Part shown: positions 28,995 through 38,411 of the stretch, piece after piece
Position numbering within the stretch: position 1 is the first letter of the stretch
How the letters are laid out: each line of letters starts with the position of its first letter
DNA from: an uncultured Alphaproteobacteria bacterium
Lineage (GTDB): Bacteria; Pseudomonadota; Alphaproteobacteria; Micropepsales; Micropepsaceae
Assembly (NCBI GenBank): GCA_902826695.1
Contig: CADEFU010000011.1
Coordinates: 62,001 to 126,000 of the forward strand
Reading direction: 5' to 3'
Length of the DNA stretch: 64,000 nucleotides
The notes under the pieces: model-generated
Told to the model about the DNA's origin: nothing
The model's database searches: none
What the model saw: only the letters and a program-made list of their open reading frames with translations
Program-made: the position numbers and the translations under genes

Positions 28995-30012
28995 GTCCCT
29001 GCCCCAACCGAACGCGCGGATCGATGAGCCCCAGCAGCAAATCGGAAACCACGGTCCCAACGAGCGTGAGTGCCGCCGCAAACAGCAGAATAAACCCGGC
29101 CAAGAACTGATCCTGCGCCTGGAGCGCCCGAACCAAGATCGGTCCAACCGTCGGAAGGCTCAAAACCACCGACACGATCACCGACCCCGACACGAGCGAC
29201 GGCAGCAAATTCCCGATGTCCGCAATGAAGGGAATGATCGCCATCCTGACCGGATAGCGAAGCAACAGCCGCGTCTCGCTTATCCCCCGTGCCCGCGCCG
29301 CGGTCACATACGGCTTACGCAATTCGTCGAGCAGGTTCGCCCGCAAACGTCGGATCATCGACCCGACGCCCGAGAACGCGATAATCAACACCGCAACGGC
29401 AAGGTGCGCGACCAGCGACTGAACCTTCGCGAACGACCATTCCGCTTCTGCATACTGCGGATCGACGAGCCCGCCGATTGAAACGCCAAACCACGAGTTC
29501 GCATAAACGAGCACGATCAGTGCAAGCAAGAACCCAGGCGTCGCCATCGCGACATAGGCAAACCCTGCAATCGTGTAGTCGCGCAGCGAATACTGCTTCG
29601 TCGCCGCCAGAATCCCAAGCGGTAGCGCAATCAGATAGATCGCGACGACCGCGAGTACGTTGACGAGCACTGTAGGTCCCAAAGCGTACTCCACGACGTC
29701 GGCAACCGGCTTCTTGAACTCGAACGAGTAGCCGAAGTCTCCCTGCAGCAAGCCGGAGAATCCGCGTGGCCCCGGCCACACGCCAAGCCAAACCCCGAAC
29801 TGCTCGATCACCGGTTTGTCGAGGCTGTATTCCTTGCGCAGATACTCAGCTTTCGCCGCCCCGGCCGCATCGCCTTGCGATTTCAGCTCCAAGATCTGGT
29901 TTGAAAGATAGTCGCCCGGCGGCAGTTGAATGACGAGAAAGATCAACGCCGCGATCGCGACGAACGCCGGCACCATAAGGATCAGACGCTCAACGGCGTA
30001 GCGAAGCATCAT
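28984..30012 (-). CDS. Oligopeptide-type ABC importer permease (OppB/YejB-like)
   Basis: 342 residues (the start could be either of the two adjacent ATGs). The OppB N-terminus reads RLILMVPAFVAIAALIFLVIQLPPGDYLSNQI. Six membrane helices and the coupling-helix motif TAARARGISETRLLLRYPVRMA are visible. It overlaps the OppC-like gene by 11 bp and lies 16 bp after the binding-protein gene, giving one importer operon. Confidence 0.92.
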   Translation of the reverse strand: MMLRYAVERLILMVPAFVAIAALIFLVIQLPPGDYLSNQILELKSQGDAAGAAKAEYLRKEYSLDKPVIEQFGVWLGVWPGPRGFSGLLQGDFGYSFEFKKPVADVVEYALGPTVLVNVLAVVAIYLIALPLGILAATKQYSLRDYTIAGFAYVAMATPGFLLALIVLVYANSWFGVSIGGLVDPQYAEAEWSFAKVQSLVAHLAVAVLIIAFSGVGSMIRRLRANLLDELRKPYVTAARARGISETRLLLRYPVRMAIIPFIADIGNLLPSLVSGSVIVSVVLSLPTVGPILVRALQAQDQFLAGFILLFAAALTLVGTVVSDLLLGLIDPRVRLGQGHER

Positions 30013-30028
30013 CCCCCCATGTCAGGCG

Positions 30029-31870
30029 TCATTGCGAAAGCCAGAACTCGTCCATCCGGTACATACCGAACTGCGCACCCGGATCCCACGAGAAGATGCC
30101 GCGTTGAGGCACATTGCGCAATTTCTGACTGACGACAATCGGCTGCATCACGCCCGAAACTGTGCCGATGATGAACTGCTGTTCCGCATGAATGGCCAGC
30201 ATCTTGTCCCACACAGCAGCCCGTTCCGCCGGTGTCTTGGCCGCACTCCATGCCGCATCAAGCTTAAGAAGATCCTTGGCGGCCGCAAGGTCGGGCGCCT
30301 CGCCCGACTTCCCGCTCGTTTCGAAATGGTTGCCCCACTTCGGCCAAATCAGCGTGTCCTGCCGCGTCGGCGCAAGTTCCGCCGGGCTGATGTCTGCAGT
30401 CGGAATGCCGGTGTCCCAGCCCGCCCACACCGTCATCATCGCCTCGCCCGAGTACGCGCGATTGCGCATCTGCGTACGATCCGAGGGCTTAATCACAAGC
30501 TTGATCCCGAGCGCCTTGTAGTGCTGCCCGATCAACTGCAGCACGTCGCCCTCTTCCTTCGCCTCGCCCGCCGTGTCGACGATCAGCTCCAACGGCCGCT
30601 TGTCCGCCATCAACCTCACGCCCTCAGCACTACGCGCGGTTAGTCCGATCTGATCCAGCAGCGCATTCGCAGTCTTCGGATCAAACCCTGCATTCGCGGT
30701 CAAATACGCCGGCTTGAACAACGGCGAGGCCTTCAGCACCGCGTTGTTCCCTTCCGACGCCATCCCGAAGAAAAGCGCCTTGTTGATGTCCGCGCGATTG
30801 ATCCCAAGCGCAAGCGCACGCCGGAATCGCTGGTCGCGCATCAGCTTGCGCCAGCCCGCATCGTTCACGTTTAGGTTCGGGTAAAGCGCAACCTGCGATC
30901 CTTTCGCGATCGGCCACGTCAGAACCTTGTACTTCCCCTTCGCCTCATTCGCCTTCAGCACCGTGATGTCCGCGAGTGAAAGCCCGCGCGCCTGCAAGTC
31001 AGCGTCGCCCGCAGCGGCCTTCGCGGCAACGAGCCCGCTGTCCGTAATGGTCACCTCGATCGCATCGATGTACGGCAGTTGCTTGCCCGCCGTATCGACC
31101 CGATGAAAATACGCATTCCGCTTGAACACAAAACGGTTCGCGGGCATTGCCGTCGTTGCGCGCCACGGCTGCAAAGTCGGCATATCCGGATTGTCGTTGT
31201 CGTCGATCGCGTCTTGGCGATTGTGAAGCTCCGCCCACGACCTTGCCTTGGCCGCGGCGACGGCCTTCGCAAGCTCGCCCGCCTTCGCGTACTTCGCATG
31301 AAACTGCTTCAGATAGTGAGCGGGCCTGTAAATGTAAGGCTCGCGCGCCTGCGCCAGGGCGGCCAAGAACCGGGGGTTCGGCTTCGACCAGCTATAGCGT
31401 ACCGTCACCGCATCGACGATTTCGACCTTCGGCGCCTCGCCGCCGTTCAGAAGGTCGACCGGCGGTCCACCGGGGCTCAGCTCTTTGTTCGTCGCAATGT
31501 CTTCCCAGAAATAACGAAAGTCGTCCGCCGTAAAAGGCTTGCCGTCCGACCACTTGTGCCCCGCCCGCAGTTTGAGCGTAAACAAACGACCATCCGTCAC
31601 GTCGATCGACTTCAACAGGTCGGGCTTGAGTTCCAGCTTCGGCGTCCATGCCACAAGCCGCGCATAGCCCCACGTGTTGAGAAGCCGGACGTCCTTCTCT
31701 TTGGTCATGAGGATTCGCAGCACGCCGCCGAGCTTCCCCGGTTCGCGCCCCTGCGCCTTCAGATCGACGACCAGTGGTTCGGAGGGCAAACGCGCTGGCG
31801 CAGTATCGGCGGCCAAAGCCACGCCCGCAAAACACGCAACAACCAACGCGGCCCAGATCGAACGCAGCAT
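30029..31870 (-). CDS. Family 5 extracellular solute-binding protein of the ABC importer
   Basis: 613 residues with a signal peptide (MLRSIWAALVVACFAGVALA). The SBP_bac_5 landmarks are present: LFTLKLRAGHKWSDGKPFTADDFRYFWEDI and RFRRALALGINRADINKALFFG, with a C-terminal lobe near GWDTGIPTADISPAE. Proteins of this family bind peptides, murein peptides or related solutes in the periplasm. The ligand is not readable. It is 18 bp from the ATPase gene and 16 bp from the OppB-like gene. Confidence 0.92.
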   Translation of the reverse strand: MLRSIWAALVVACFAGVALAADTAPARLPSEPLVVDLKAQGREPGKLGGVLRILMTKEKDVRLLNTWGYARLVAWTPKLELKPDLLKSIDVTDGRLFTLKLRAGHKWSDGKPFTADDFRYFWEDIATNKELSPGGPPVDLLNGGEAPKVEIVDAVTVRYSWSKPNPRFLAALAQAREPYIYRPAHYLKQFHAKYAKAGELAKAVAAAKARSWAELHNRQDAIDDNDNPDMPTLQPWRATTAMPANRFVFKRNAYFHRVDTAGKQLPYIDAIEVTITDSGLVAAKAAAGDADLQARGLSLADITVLKANEAKGKYKVLTWPIAKGSQVALYPNLNVNDAGWRKLMRDQRFRRALALGINRADINKALFFGMASEGNNAVLKASPLFKPAYLTANAGFDPKTANALLDQIGLTARSAEGVRLMADKRPLELIVDTAGEAKEEGDVLQLIGQHYKALGIKLVIKPSDRTQMRNRAYSGEAMMTVWAGWDTGIPTADISPAELAPTRQDTLIWPKWGNHFETSGKSGEAPDLAAAKDLLKLDAAWSAAKTPAERAAVWDKMLAIHAEQQFIIGTVSGVMQPIVVSQKLRNVPQRGIFSWDPGAQFGMYRMDEFWLSQ

Positions 31871-31888
31871 TCCGTCCCTCGAATTTGT

Positions 31889-33739
31889 TCAGGCTACGGC
31901 CACGATATGGCCTTCACCGACGGTCTCATAGCGCGCTTTCGCGCCTTTTTTCAGGCGATACGGCTCGTCCCACGCGGACGGGTCCGAGGCCCGGCCTTGC
32001 ATCAGGGCGGCCAGATCAAGCTTGCGCTCGGGATCAGGCTCCGGATTCGCGGCCAGCAGCGCCTTTGTATAGGGGTGCCGCGGATTGGCGAAAAGCTCTG
32101 CCGTCGGCGCCGCCTCCACAATCCGCCCGCGGCACATGACAAAAACCCTGGCCGCGACCGCACGCACAACCGCCAGGTTGTGACTGACGAACAGACTCGC
32201 GATCCCCAAGTCCTGCCGCAGACCCTCAAGCAGTCCCAGGATCTGTGCCTGAACCGAAACGTCCAGCGCTGACACGGGCTCGTCGCAAATGAGCAGATCG
32301 GGCCCGAGCGCAAGCGCCCGCGCAATTCCAATCCGCTGCCGCTGCCCGCCCGAAAAAGCATTCGGATGCCGCATCAGCATATTGCCATCGAGGCCCACCA
32401 TCTCCAGCAGCGCAGCTGCCCAGCGCAACCGTTGGCGGTGATCTCCGATCCCGTGGATCACAAACGGCTCCGTCACGATCTCCTCGGTCGTGAGCCGCGG
32501 ATTGAGCGAGGCAAACGGATCTTGAAACACGTACTGAACCCGTGAGCGATACTTCGTCAGCGCAGGGCCGGCGAGATCAGCGACGGACACCATCCCCTTA
32601 CCGTCATTGACGCGGATGGTCCCACTATCTGGCGTCAGCGCGCGCAAGATGAGCTTGGAGAGCGTCGACTTCCCGCACCCGCTTTCCCCGACGAGCCCGA
32701 CGCACTCACCGGCACTGATCGCCAGATCGACACCGAGCACGGCGTCGACGGAGTCGCTATCCGCCGCAACAAACCCGCGCTTGCGCGCCGTAAAACTCTT
32801 GCTCACGTCTTTGAGTTCAAGCAGCGGCGTCCCGGGCGCGGGCCCGATGCGCTCCTTCCACACCGGCGAAAGCGCTTGCACCGCAGTACCGCGCGCATGC
32901 GGCGTGTTCAGCTCGAACGGCGGCCCATCGAGCCGCGGCACGGCAGCAAGCAGCGCCTTCGTGTAGTCCGTTTGCGGCTTGGTGAGCACATCGGCCATTG
33001 CCCCCTGCTCGACGATCACCCCATCGCGCAGAACGATCACTTCGTCCGCAACGTTTGCCACCACGCCAAAATCATGCGTGATGAACAGCAGACCCAGCCG
33101 CATTTCATCCTGCAGATCTGCGAGCAGTTTCAGCGCCATCGCCTGCACCGTCACGTCGAGCGCCGACGTCGGCTCATCCGCAATCACAAGCGCGGGCTTG
33201 CAAATCAGCGCCGACGCCAGCATCGCCCGCTGCCTAAGGCCCCCAGAAAGCTCGAACGGATAGCGCTTGAATGCGGCCTCAGGGTCGGGAAACCCAACCT
33301 GCGCCAGCACCTGCAGGACACGACGTCTAGCATCGCCCGGAGACGTTCGCTCATGCATCAGCAGGGTTTCGCTCAGCATCGCCCCGATGCTCACGACCGG
33401 CGACAGCGCCGCCGACGGCTCCTGAAACGCCATCGCAATCCGATTGCCGCGCAACTTCTGAAACGCGCCATCGGGCAGTTTGGAAAGCTCGGTCTCGAAC
33501 TCGCCGTTCGGGTCGTGAAACAGAATGCGCCCGCTTTGTACAACCCGTTGCTTCGGCAGCAATCCCATCACGGCCGTCGCGATCGTCGATTTTCCCGATC
33601 CGCTCTCGCCGACCAGCGCTACCGTCTTACCCTGCGGCACCGAAAAACTGACCTCGCGAAGGATCTGACGTACTTGCCGGCCGTCGCGGTAGCCGACTGA
33701 AAGTTTATTGATTGTAAGAACGTCAGCCACGCCATTCAC
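31889..33739 (-). CDS. Double-domain ABC importer ATPase (YejF/OppDF fusion type)
   Basis: 616 residues holding two complete NBDs in tandem. NBD1 has GESGSGKST, ELSGGLRQRAMLASAL, VIADEPTSALD and LLFITHDFG; NBD2 has GESGCGKST, AFSGGQRQRIGIARAL, LLICDEPVSALD and LFVSHNLA. The first also shows the oligopeptide-binding-protein-type C-terminal extension (VLTKPQTDYTKALLAAVPRL). It energises the permease pair. It starts 4 bp before the end of the small membrane-protein gene (ATGA), linking the importer to the glycosyltransferase genes. Confidence 0.93.
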   Translation of the reverse strand: MNGVADVLTINKLSVGYRDGRQVRQILREVSFSVPQGKTVALVGESGSGKSTIATAVMGLLPKQRVVQSGRILFHDPNGEFETELSKLPDGAFQKLRGNRIAMAFQEPSAALSPVVSIGAMLSETLLMHERTSPGDARRRVLQVLAQVGFPDPEAAFKRYPFELSGGLRQRAMLASALICKPALVIADEPTSALDVTVQAMALKLLADLQDEMRLGLLFITHDFGVVANVADEVIVLRDGVIVEQGAMADVLTKPQTDYTKALLAAVPRLDGPPFELNTPHARGTAVQALSPVWKERIGPAPGTPLLELKDVSKSFTARKRGFVAADSDSVDAVLGVDLAISAGECVGLVGESGCGKSTLSKLILRALTPDSGTIRVNDGKGMVSVADLAGPALTKYRSRVQYVFQDPFASLNPRLTTEEIVTEPFVIHGIGDHRQRLRWAAALLEMVGLDGNMLMRHPNAFSGGQRQRIGIARALALGPDLLICDEPVSALDVSVQAQILGLLEGLRQDLGIASLFVSHNLAVVRAVAARVFVMCRGRIVEAAPTAELFANPRHPYTKALLAANPEPDPERKLDLAALMQGRASDPSAWDEPYRLKKGAKARYETVGEGHIVAVA

Positions 33740-34239
33740 GCTTTCGGCTTCGCGATAATGCCGGCCGCAGCCAAGTTCGCGTGCGTCACGTCCGACAAGC
33801 CAACGTCGGCCTTGCGCGCGGCTTCGAAAGCGCGCGCCAGCAGTTCGTGAAACCGGTCAAGCTTGTCGTCGATCGAAACACTCGCCGTCGCTGTCTTGAG
33901 CTTCAAGTCCATGTACCCCGTTTTACGATCCCGGCTCAATGGAAAGTGCCGAAGCTCGAACCGCTGCAAATCGGCCCAAACAATCGTGCGCCGCCCAAGC
34001 ACACCGCCCGTCACCCGCAGACCCTGATCGTCTACCTCGACGATGCTCGTCCACCGCGACACAGTGCCCCCAAGGTAGAGCGCAAACAAGACAAGCAACA
34101 GCGCCATACCCGCAAAGACAAACGACCCCACCGGCGTGATCATGAGCAAGAAGAGCGCCACCAACACGGCCACGATCCCTCGCACCATGTCCCCCATGAG
34201 CGCCGAAGGCGGCCAGCGATGAATGCTAACCTCGCTCAC
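33736..34239 (-). CDS. Small membrane protein with PH-like domain, in the glycosyltransferase operon
   Basis: 167 residues from a GTG at 34239 that overlaps the deacetylase stop (GTGA); the open frame extends further upstream, but the overlap and the next-gene pattern favour this start. Two adjacent hydrophobic segments (VRGIVAVLVALFLLMITP and FVFAGMALLLVLFALYLGG) lead to a C-terminal cytosolic part (WTSIVEVDDQGLRVTGGVLGRRTIVWADLQRFELRHFP). That part looks like a bacterial PH domain (YdbT/DUF304 class). Function is unknown; a membrane-associated accessory role is inferred from context. Confidence 0.65.
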   Translation of the reverse strand: MSEVSIHRWPPSALMGDMVRGIVAVLVALFLLMITPVGSFVFAGMALLLVLFALYLGGTVSRWTSIVEVDDQGLRVTGGVLGRRTIVWADLQRFELRHFPLSRDRKTGYMDLKLKTATASVSIDDKLDRFHELLARAFEAARKADVGLSDVTHANLAAAGIIAKPKA

Positions 34240-34991
34240 AAGCCGAACGCCGTCGCCGGTGTATGCCACAGGGCGGCCGGATGATTGCGCGTGACTTCCA
34301 AAAACCGAACCACGATCCGCTCCTTTGCCGCGTTCCAATGCTCGTGATGCGTGAGCAATCCAAGCGGCTCGCTCGCGCGCGCGCGCGCCTCACGCCGCCA
34401 CCGCAATTTCCTGAGCAATAGCCCTGCAATCAAGCCCTCATCCTTCACAACCCGCCCGCGCCGCCAATCGATCACGTCCAAATGCGTATTGACTTGAACA
34501 AGTCCGGGCACGGGGCTCGGCCGCACGCGTGGTTTCCACGTCGAAAGCCCGCGAAAGCCAAGTTTGGGCAAAAGCGCAACAGCCCCCGGTGCAATCCTGT
34601 TCCACGGCGGCACCAGCACCGGCAACATCCGCTTTCCAAATGCCTCGCGCGACAGAAGAAGTCCCCGCTCCAAATCCGCAACGATCTCTTCAACCCGCCG
34701 CGCGCCCATCTCCCGCTTGGCCCGCCCAGGCAAAGCGTGGTTCTCGTGCGCAAACCCATGCACCAACACCTGCGCCTCGCGCGACCGTTCCAGCACGCTC
34801 ACGAGCCGCGGCTTCAGCTTTGCTGGAATGACGGACAACCCGACCGTCACCTCATGCCGCCGCGCGACGTCGAGCATCCGCGACAGCTCGCTTGACACGT
34901 CCTTCGCGTCGTCATCGCGCCACCAAAATTGTGCCTGGCGCTTCTCTTTCGCCCATACGTCAAGCTCCGCGCGTACACGATCCCATGTCAT
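34236..34991 (-). CDS. NodB-like polysaccharide deacetylase family protein
   Basis: 251 residues, no signal peptide. The first metal-binding motif is visible as AQFWWRDDDAKD (Asp-Asp), followed by the HGFAHENHAL motif (H-x(3)-H) and VPPWNRI, LGFRGLSTWKP and LLTHHEHW in the last part. These resemble metal-dependent deacetylases of polysaccharides. Without a signal peptide it would act in the cytosol on lipid-linked or nucleotide sugars. It is coupled by 4-bp overlaps to the preceding glycosyltransferase and the following gene. Confidence 0.82.
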   Translation of the reverse strand: MTWDRVRAELDVWAKEKRQAQFWWRDDDAKDVSSELSRMLDVARRHEVTVGLSVIPAKLKPRLVSVLERSREAQVLVHGFAHENHALPGRAKREMGARRVEEIVADLERGLLLSREAFGKRMLPVLVPPWNRIAPGAVALLPKLGFRGLSTWKPRVRPSPVPGLVQVNTHLDVIDWRRGRVVKDEGLIAGLLLRKLRWRREARARASEPLGLLTHHEHWNAAKERIVVRFLEVTRNHPAALWHTPATAFGL

Positions 34992-36097
34992 CGTGAGAGG
35001 GCCGCCTTGATCGCCCGCACAGTACCCGCCGCGCCATCGAAGTCCATCGGCGCCGTCGACGGAGTCGACCCGGCCGCCGCGTCGACAAGCCGTGCCAGTG
35101 CCTTCGCGTCAAGATCCCGCGCTCGCATTACCCGCACCAGCCCCCGCGCAGCGAACGCCGTCGCTCGCGTCAGCTGTTCCTGCTCCCGATCCGTTTCGAA
35201 CGGAACGACGATTGCAGGCGTCTGAGCCTTCACGGTCTCAATCAGCGTGTTGTACCCGGCCTGGGAAATCGACACCGCCGCATTGGCAAGCCGCGCCCGG
35301 AAATCCGGCAACGACCTCACCAGCGTGACGCCTTCGATTGGCGCGGGCATCTGCGTCAGCGGCCCCGTCACGAACGTCCACGGCGCTTGCGTCTGGCAGT
35401 GTTGCCGGGCCTCGAGCGCCGTCGCGATCAACGTGCCGCCAGCCGCACCACCGCCCGCCGACACCAGAATCTCGCGCCGCGGCTCATCTCGTTGCGGGAT
35501 CTCAGCGCAGATATAGCCGGTGTAGATGAGCCGCTCCGCGATCTGCGCCGTCTCCGCGAAACTCTGCTCCAACCGCAGCACGTTCGGATCGCCATGGACC
35601 ATCACAGTGTCATAGAACTCGCGCGCGCGCGCGACCATTGCCGCCGCACGCACATCCTTTCGCGGCCGCTGCAACACATCGCGAACCGACGAGACGATCC
35701 TCGGCCGCGACCGCGAATGCCTTGCCTCATCGAGCAGCGCCATCAACTCAAACTCAAGCAACCGCCGCCCAAAGGGAAACGTCTCGGTGATCAGAGCGTC
35801 AGGCTGCGCAACGCGAAACGCCGCAAGCAGCTGATCCCGCCGCGCTTCGTGGAACGGTTGATCAACCTCGCGGCCTTGCGCATCGACGAGTTCGTCGAAC
35901 ATCTCGTCCTTCGCCCGCGCCGCCGGCAGCTGTACGAACGAGAGACCTTGGGGCACAGCCTCCGCCGGTGTTACGCCGCCGCTGGCGAGCGTCACCGCGA
36001 ATCCCGCATCGCGCAACGCCTCGGCCACGACACGCGCGCGTGCGAAATGTCCGAACCCCAGCAGATGCTGCACCCAAATGAAGACTCGCGCGCTCAC
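34988..36097 (-). CDS. Glycosyltransferase of the MurG/GT28-like fold
   Basis: 369 residues with the GT-B fold. The N-terminus VFIWVQHLLGFGHFARARVVAEALRDAGFAVTLASGG is typical of COG4671/MurG-like enzymes that act on the nucleotide-sugar side. The C-terminal domain has ILVSAGGGAAGGTLI and VSISQAGYNTLIETVKAQTPAIVVPFETDREQEQLTRATA, the UDP-sugar donor site pattern. It lies in the middle of the coupled operon (ATGA overlaps on both sides). The acceptor is unknown. Confidence 0.88.
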   Translation of the reverse strand: MSARVFIWVQHLLGFGHFARARVVAEALRDAGFAVTLASGGVTPAEAVPQGLSFVQLPAARAKDEMFDELVDAQGREVDQPFHEARRDQLLAAFRVAQPDALITETFPFGRRLLEFELMALLDEARHSRSRPRIVSSVRDVLQRPRKDVRAAAMVARAREFYDTVMVHGDPNVLRLEQSFAETAQIAERLIYTGYICAEIPQRDEPRREILVSAGGGAAGGTLIATALEARQHCQTQAPWTFVTGPLTQMPAPIEGVTLVRSLPDFRARLANAAVSISQAGYNTLIETVKAQTPAIVVPFETDREQEQLTRATAFAARGLVRVMRARDLDAKALARLVDAAAGSTPSTAPMDFDGAAGTVRAIKAALSR

Positions 36098-37185
36098 TGA
36101 AGAACCTCCGCGAGCACGCGAGCAAGGGTGCGCCCCGCAGCCTCGACGCTCCGCGCCTGCGCGACAAACGCGCGCCCAGCCGCGCCCAACTGCCGCCTCA
36201 ACGCTGCATCCTCCGCAAGCCGCAACAAGTTCGCCGCATATGCATCGACGTCACCCGGCGTACTCAGCAACGCTGTCTCGTGCTCGAGCACCGCATCCGG
36301 CACCCCGCGATCCCGGCATGCGACAACCGGTAATCCGGCCGCCTGCGCTTCAAGGAACACAAGCCCATAGGCCTCGCCGAGCCCCGGCCAGGCGAACAAA
36401 TCCCCCGCACTCAAGAACGCTGGAATCCTCTCCGCGGGCACAAGCCCCTCGAACCGCACGTCGAGCCCCTCGAACATCCTCTCGATCTCAACCCGCATCG
36501 GCCCATCTCCTGCCGCGCGAAGAACCACGGGAGACCTGAGCCGCCTCATTGCCGCCGCCAACAGCGCATAACTCGCCCTCTTTCGCTCGTCCCCCATCGT
36601 CGCAACCGTGACGACAGACAGCCCCGTCCGCGTCGTCGGCGCAGACGCCGCAGGAGACGCCTCAAACAGCGCCGCGTCGACGAACGGCTTCAAGTCTAGA
36701 ACCCGCCCGGGCGCTATCTGATCGAGACAAAACCGGTCGAACGCCGTCATCGCGAGCAGCCGGTCTGCCACGATCAAGGCCGTGGAAGTCCCGTCGTACC
36801 CCAGCGCCCACGGCCCTCCGGCCCGCTTCGGCGCATGGGACCCCTCGGCGATGAGATAAGGAATGCCAAGTGCCCGCGAAACGATCGGCCCAATCCAATC
36901 CGGCGACTTGTAATAGACGTGATAGCTAAACCAAAGATCGGGCCGCACCACTGCGCCGTCGCGCACGGATTGCACGACGCCAGCCGCGACGCGCTCGCTC
37001 TCTGCTTTGAGCGCGCGCTGCCGGGCACCGTCGCCGCGCCCGTCATAGGTCCGCACCCCGCGTGGCCGCCAAACCTCGGCCCCGGCCGAACGCAACGCCT
37101 GCTGCAGCAAGTCCCCCATGCGCTGCACCCCCGACGCAGCGCTCGCATCGGGTTCGGCCATCGGCGAATAGAACGCGACGCGCAT
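36094..37185 (-). CDS. Glycosyltransferase family 4 protein
   Basis: 363 residues, GT-B fold, no signal peptide. The donor side shows VVTVATMGDERKRASYALLAAAMRRL, VRFEGLVPAERIPAFLSAGDLFAWPGLGEAYGLVFLEAQAAGLPVVACRDRGVPD (the E-x7-E motif of GT4 retaining enzymes) and ETALLSTPGDVDAYAANLLRL. It starts 1 bp inside the preceding stop (TGATG), so it is translationally coupled. The sugar it transfers is unknown. Confidence 0.92.
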   Translation of the reverse strand: MRVAFYSPMAEPDASAASGVQRMGDLLQQALRSAGAEVWRPRGVRTYDGRGDGARQRALKAESERVAAGVVQSVRDGAVVRPDLWFSYHVYYKSPDWIGPIVSRALGIPYLIAEGSHAPKRAGGPWALGYDGTSTALIVADRLLAMTAFDRFCLDQIAPGRVLDLKPFVDAALFEASPAASAPTTRTGLSVVTVATMGDERKRASYALLAAAMRRLRSPVVLRAAGDGPMRVEIERMFEGLDVRFEGLVPAERIPAFLSAGDLFAWPGLGEAYGLVFLEAQAAGLPVVACRDRGVPDAVLEHETALLSTPGDVDAYAANLLRLAEDAALRRQLGAAGRAFVAQARSVEAAGRTLARVLAEVLQ

Positions 37186-38411
37186 CAGCCCGCCCGTCCC
37201 CGCAATAGCGCGGCGATCGCATCGTAACCTGTTTCTGCGTCAGCGCTCTTGCGCGTCTGCTCGAGCGCCGCGGCGCCAAGCTGCGCCCGCACAAACGGCT
37301 TGCGGATCAAGTCATCCAGCACCTGCGTCAGCGCCGAAACATCGCCTGCCGCCACAAGCCGCCCCGTGCGCCCATCCTCAATCACCTCGTCAATCCCACC
37401 GACGCGCGACGCGACAACGGCCAGACCACGCGCCCGCGCCTCCATCACCGCATTCGGAATTCCGTCACGATCTCCATCGTTGCCGATCACCGCGGGCAAC
37501 ACGAACAAGTCACTCTGATCCAGGGCGGCAATTACCTCGCGATGCGCCGCCGGCCCATGCCACGTCACCCGATCAGCGAGCCCCAGGGCCTGCGACTTCG
37601 CCTTGAGCTCGTCGAGCAAATCACCTCCGCCATAATGATCGAGGCGAAACGACAGCTCTCGCGGCACGGCGGCCAGCGCATCCAGCAACCGTCTGAGCCC
37701 TTTCTTCTCGACCGCCCGCGCCACCGTGACAAGTCGCACCGGCTGCGCCGGATCAGCCCCATCGCGCCATTGCCGATGCGGCGCCGCCGCGATCAAGGTC
37801 TGTGCAACGCCATGATGGATAAGCTTCAGCAGCGCCGTGCCGCCGAGCGATGCGAGCCGGTCGTGCCCCGCTTTGTTGCACACCGTGACGAACGACGCCG
37901 CGTTGAGCTTGCGCGTCAAGTCCCACGCGGGCGCCGTCCAAATGTCCTTCGCATGCGCCGACATGCTGAAACTCGCCCCGCGCATCAGCGCCGCGTACCG
38001 CGCGACAGAACTCGGACTGTGCGCAAAGTGCGCGTGGACGTGCTTCACGCCCGAGGGCATCTGCATCGCAAGCACACATGCCTGCCCGAACCGCCGCACC
38101 CGCGCCCGCGCAAACTCCATCGCCAAATCCTGCCGGAATGCACGCCAGGCTTCATCGAACCCGGCAAGCGCACGCGCCGCAAAAAACGCGCGTACCACGT
38201 CACCCGGTGCTTCGTGCAGGTATTCCGGCAGATACTGCGGCGCCTCACGAACGCGGTTCTCGACCAGCTTCGCGTCCGATCCGGGCTTGCGCAGTGCATG
38301 TAGCGAAAACGCTATGCCGCGCAGCTCCAGCGCCTCAAGTTCCCGCGCCACGAATGTCTCTGACAAGCGCGGAAACCCCTTCACGACAATCGCAAGCGTG
38401 CGCCTGTCCAT
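37185..38411 (-). CDS. Glycosyltransferase family 4 protein
   Basis: 408 residues from the ATG at 38411 (MDRRTLAIVVKGFPRLSETFVARELEAL); a longer frame exists upstream but overlaps the previous gene, and the chosen start is coupled by TGATG. The N-domain phrase FPRLSETFVARELEALE is typical for GT4 enzymes. The C-domain has VRLVTVARAVEKKGLRRLLDALA, VTWHGPAAHREVIAALDQSDLFVLPAVIGNDGDRDGIPNAVMEARARGLAVVASRVGGIDEVI. The acceptor is unknown. Confidence 0.93.
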   Translation of the reverse strand: MDRRTLAIVVKGFPRLSETFVARELEALELRGIAFSLHALRKPGSDAKLVENRVREAPQYLPEYLHEAPGDVVRAFFAARALAGFDEAWRAFRQDLAMEFARARVRRFGQACVLAMQMPSGVKHVHAHFAHSPSSVARYAALMRGASFSMSAHAKDIWTAPAWDLTRKLNAASFVTVCNKAGHDRLASLGGTALLKLIHHGVAQTLIAAAPHRQWRDGADPAQPVRLVTVARAVEKKGLRRLLDALAAVPRELSFRLDHYGGGDLLDELKAKSQALGLADRVTWHGPAAHREVIAALDQSDLFVLPAVIGNDGDRDGIPNAVMEARARGLAVVASRVGGIDEVIEDGRTGRLVAAGDVSALTQVLDDLIRKPFVRAQLGAAALEQTRKSADAETGYDAIAALLRGRAG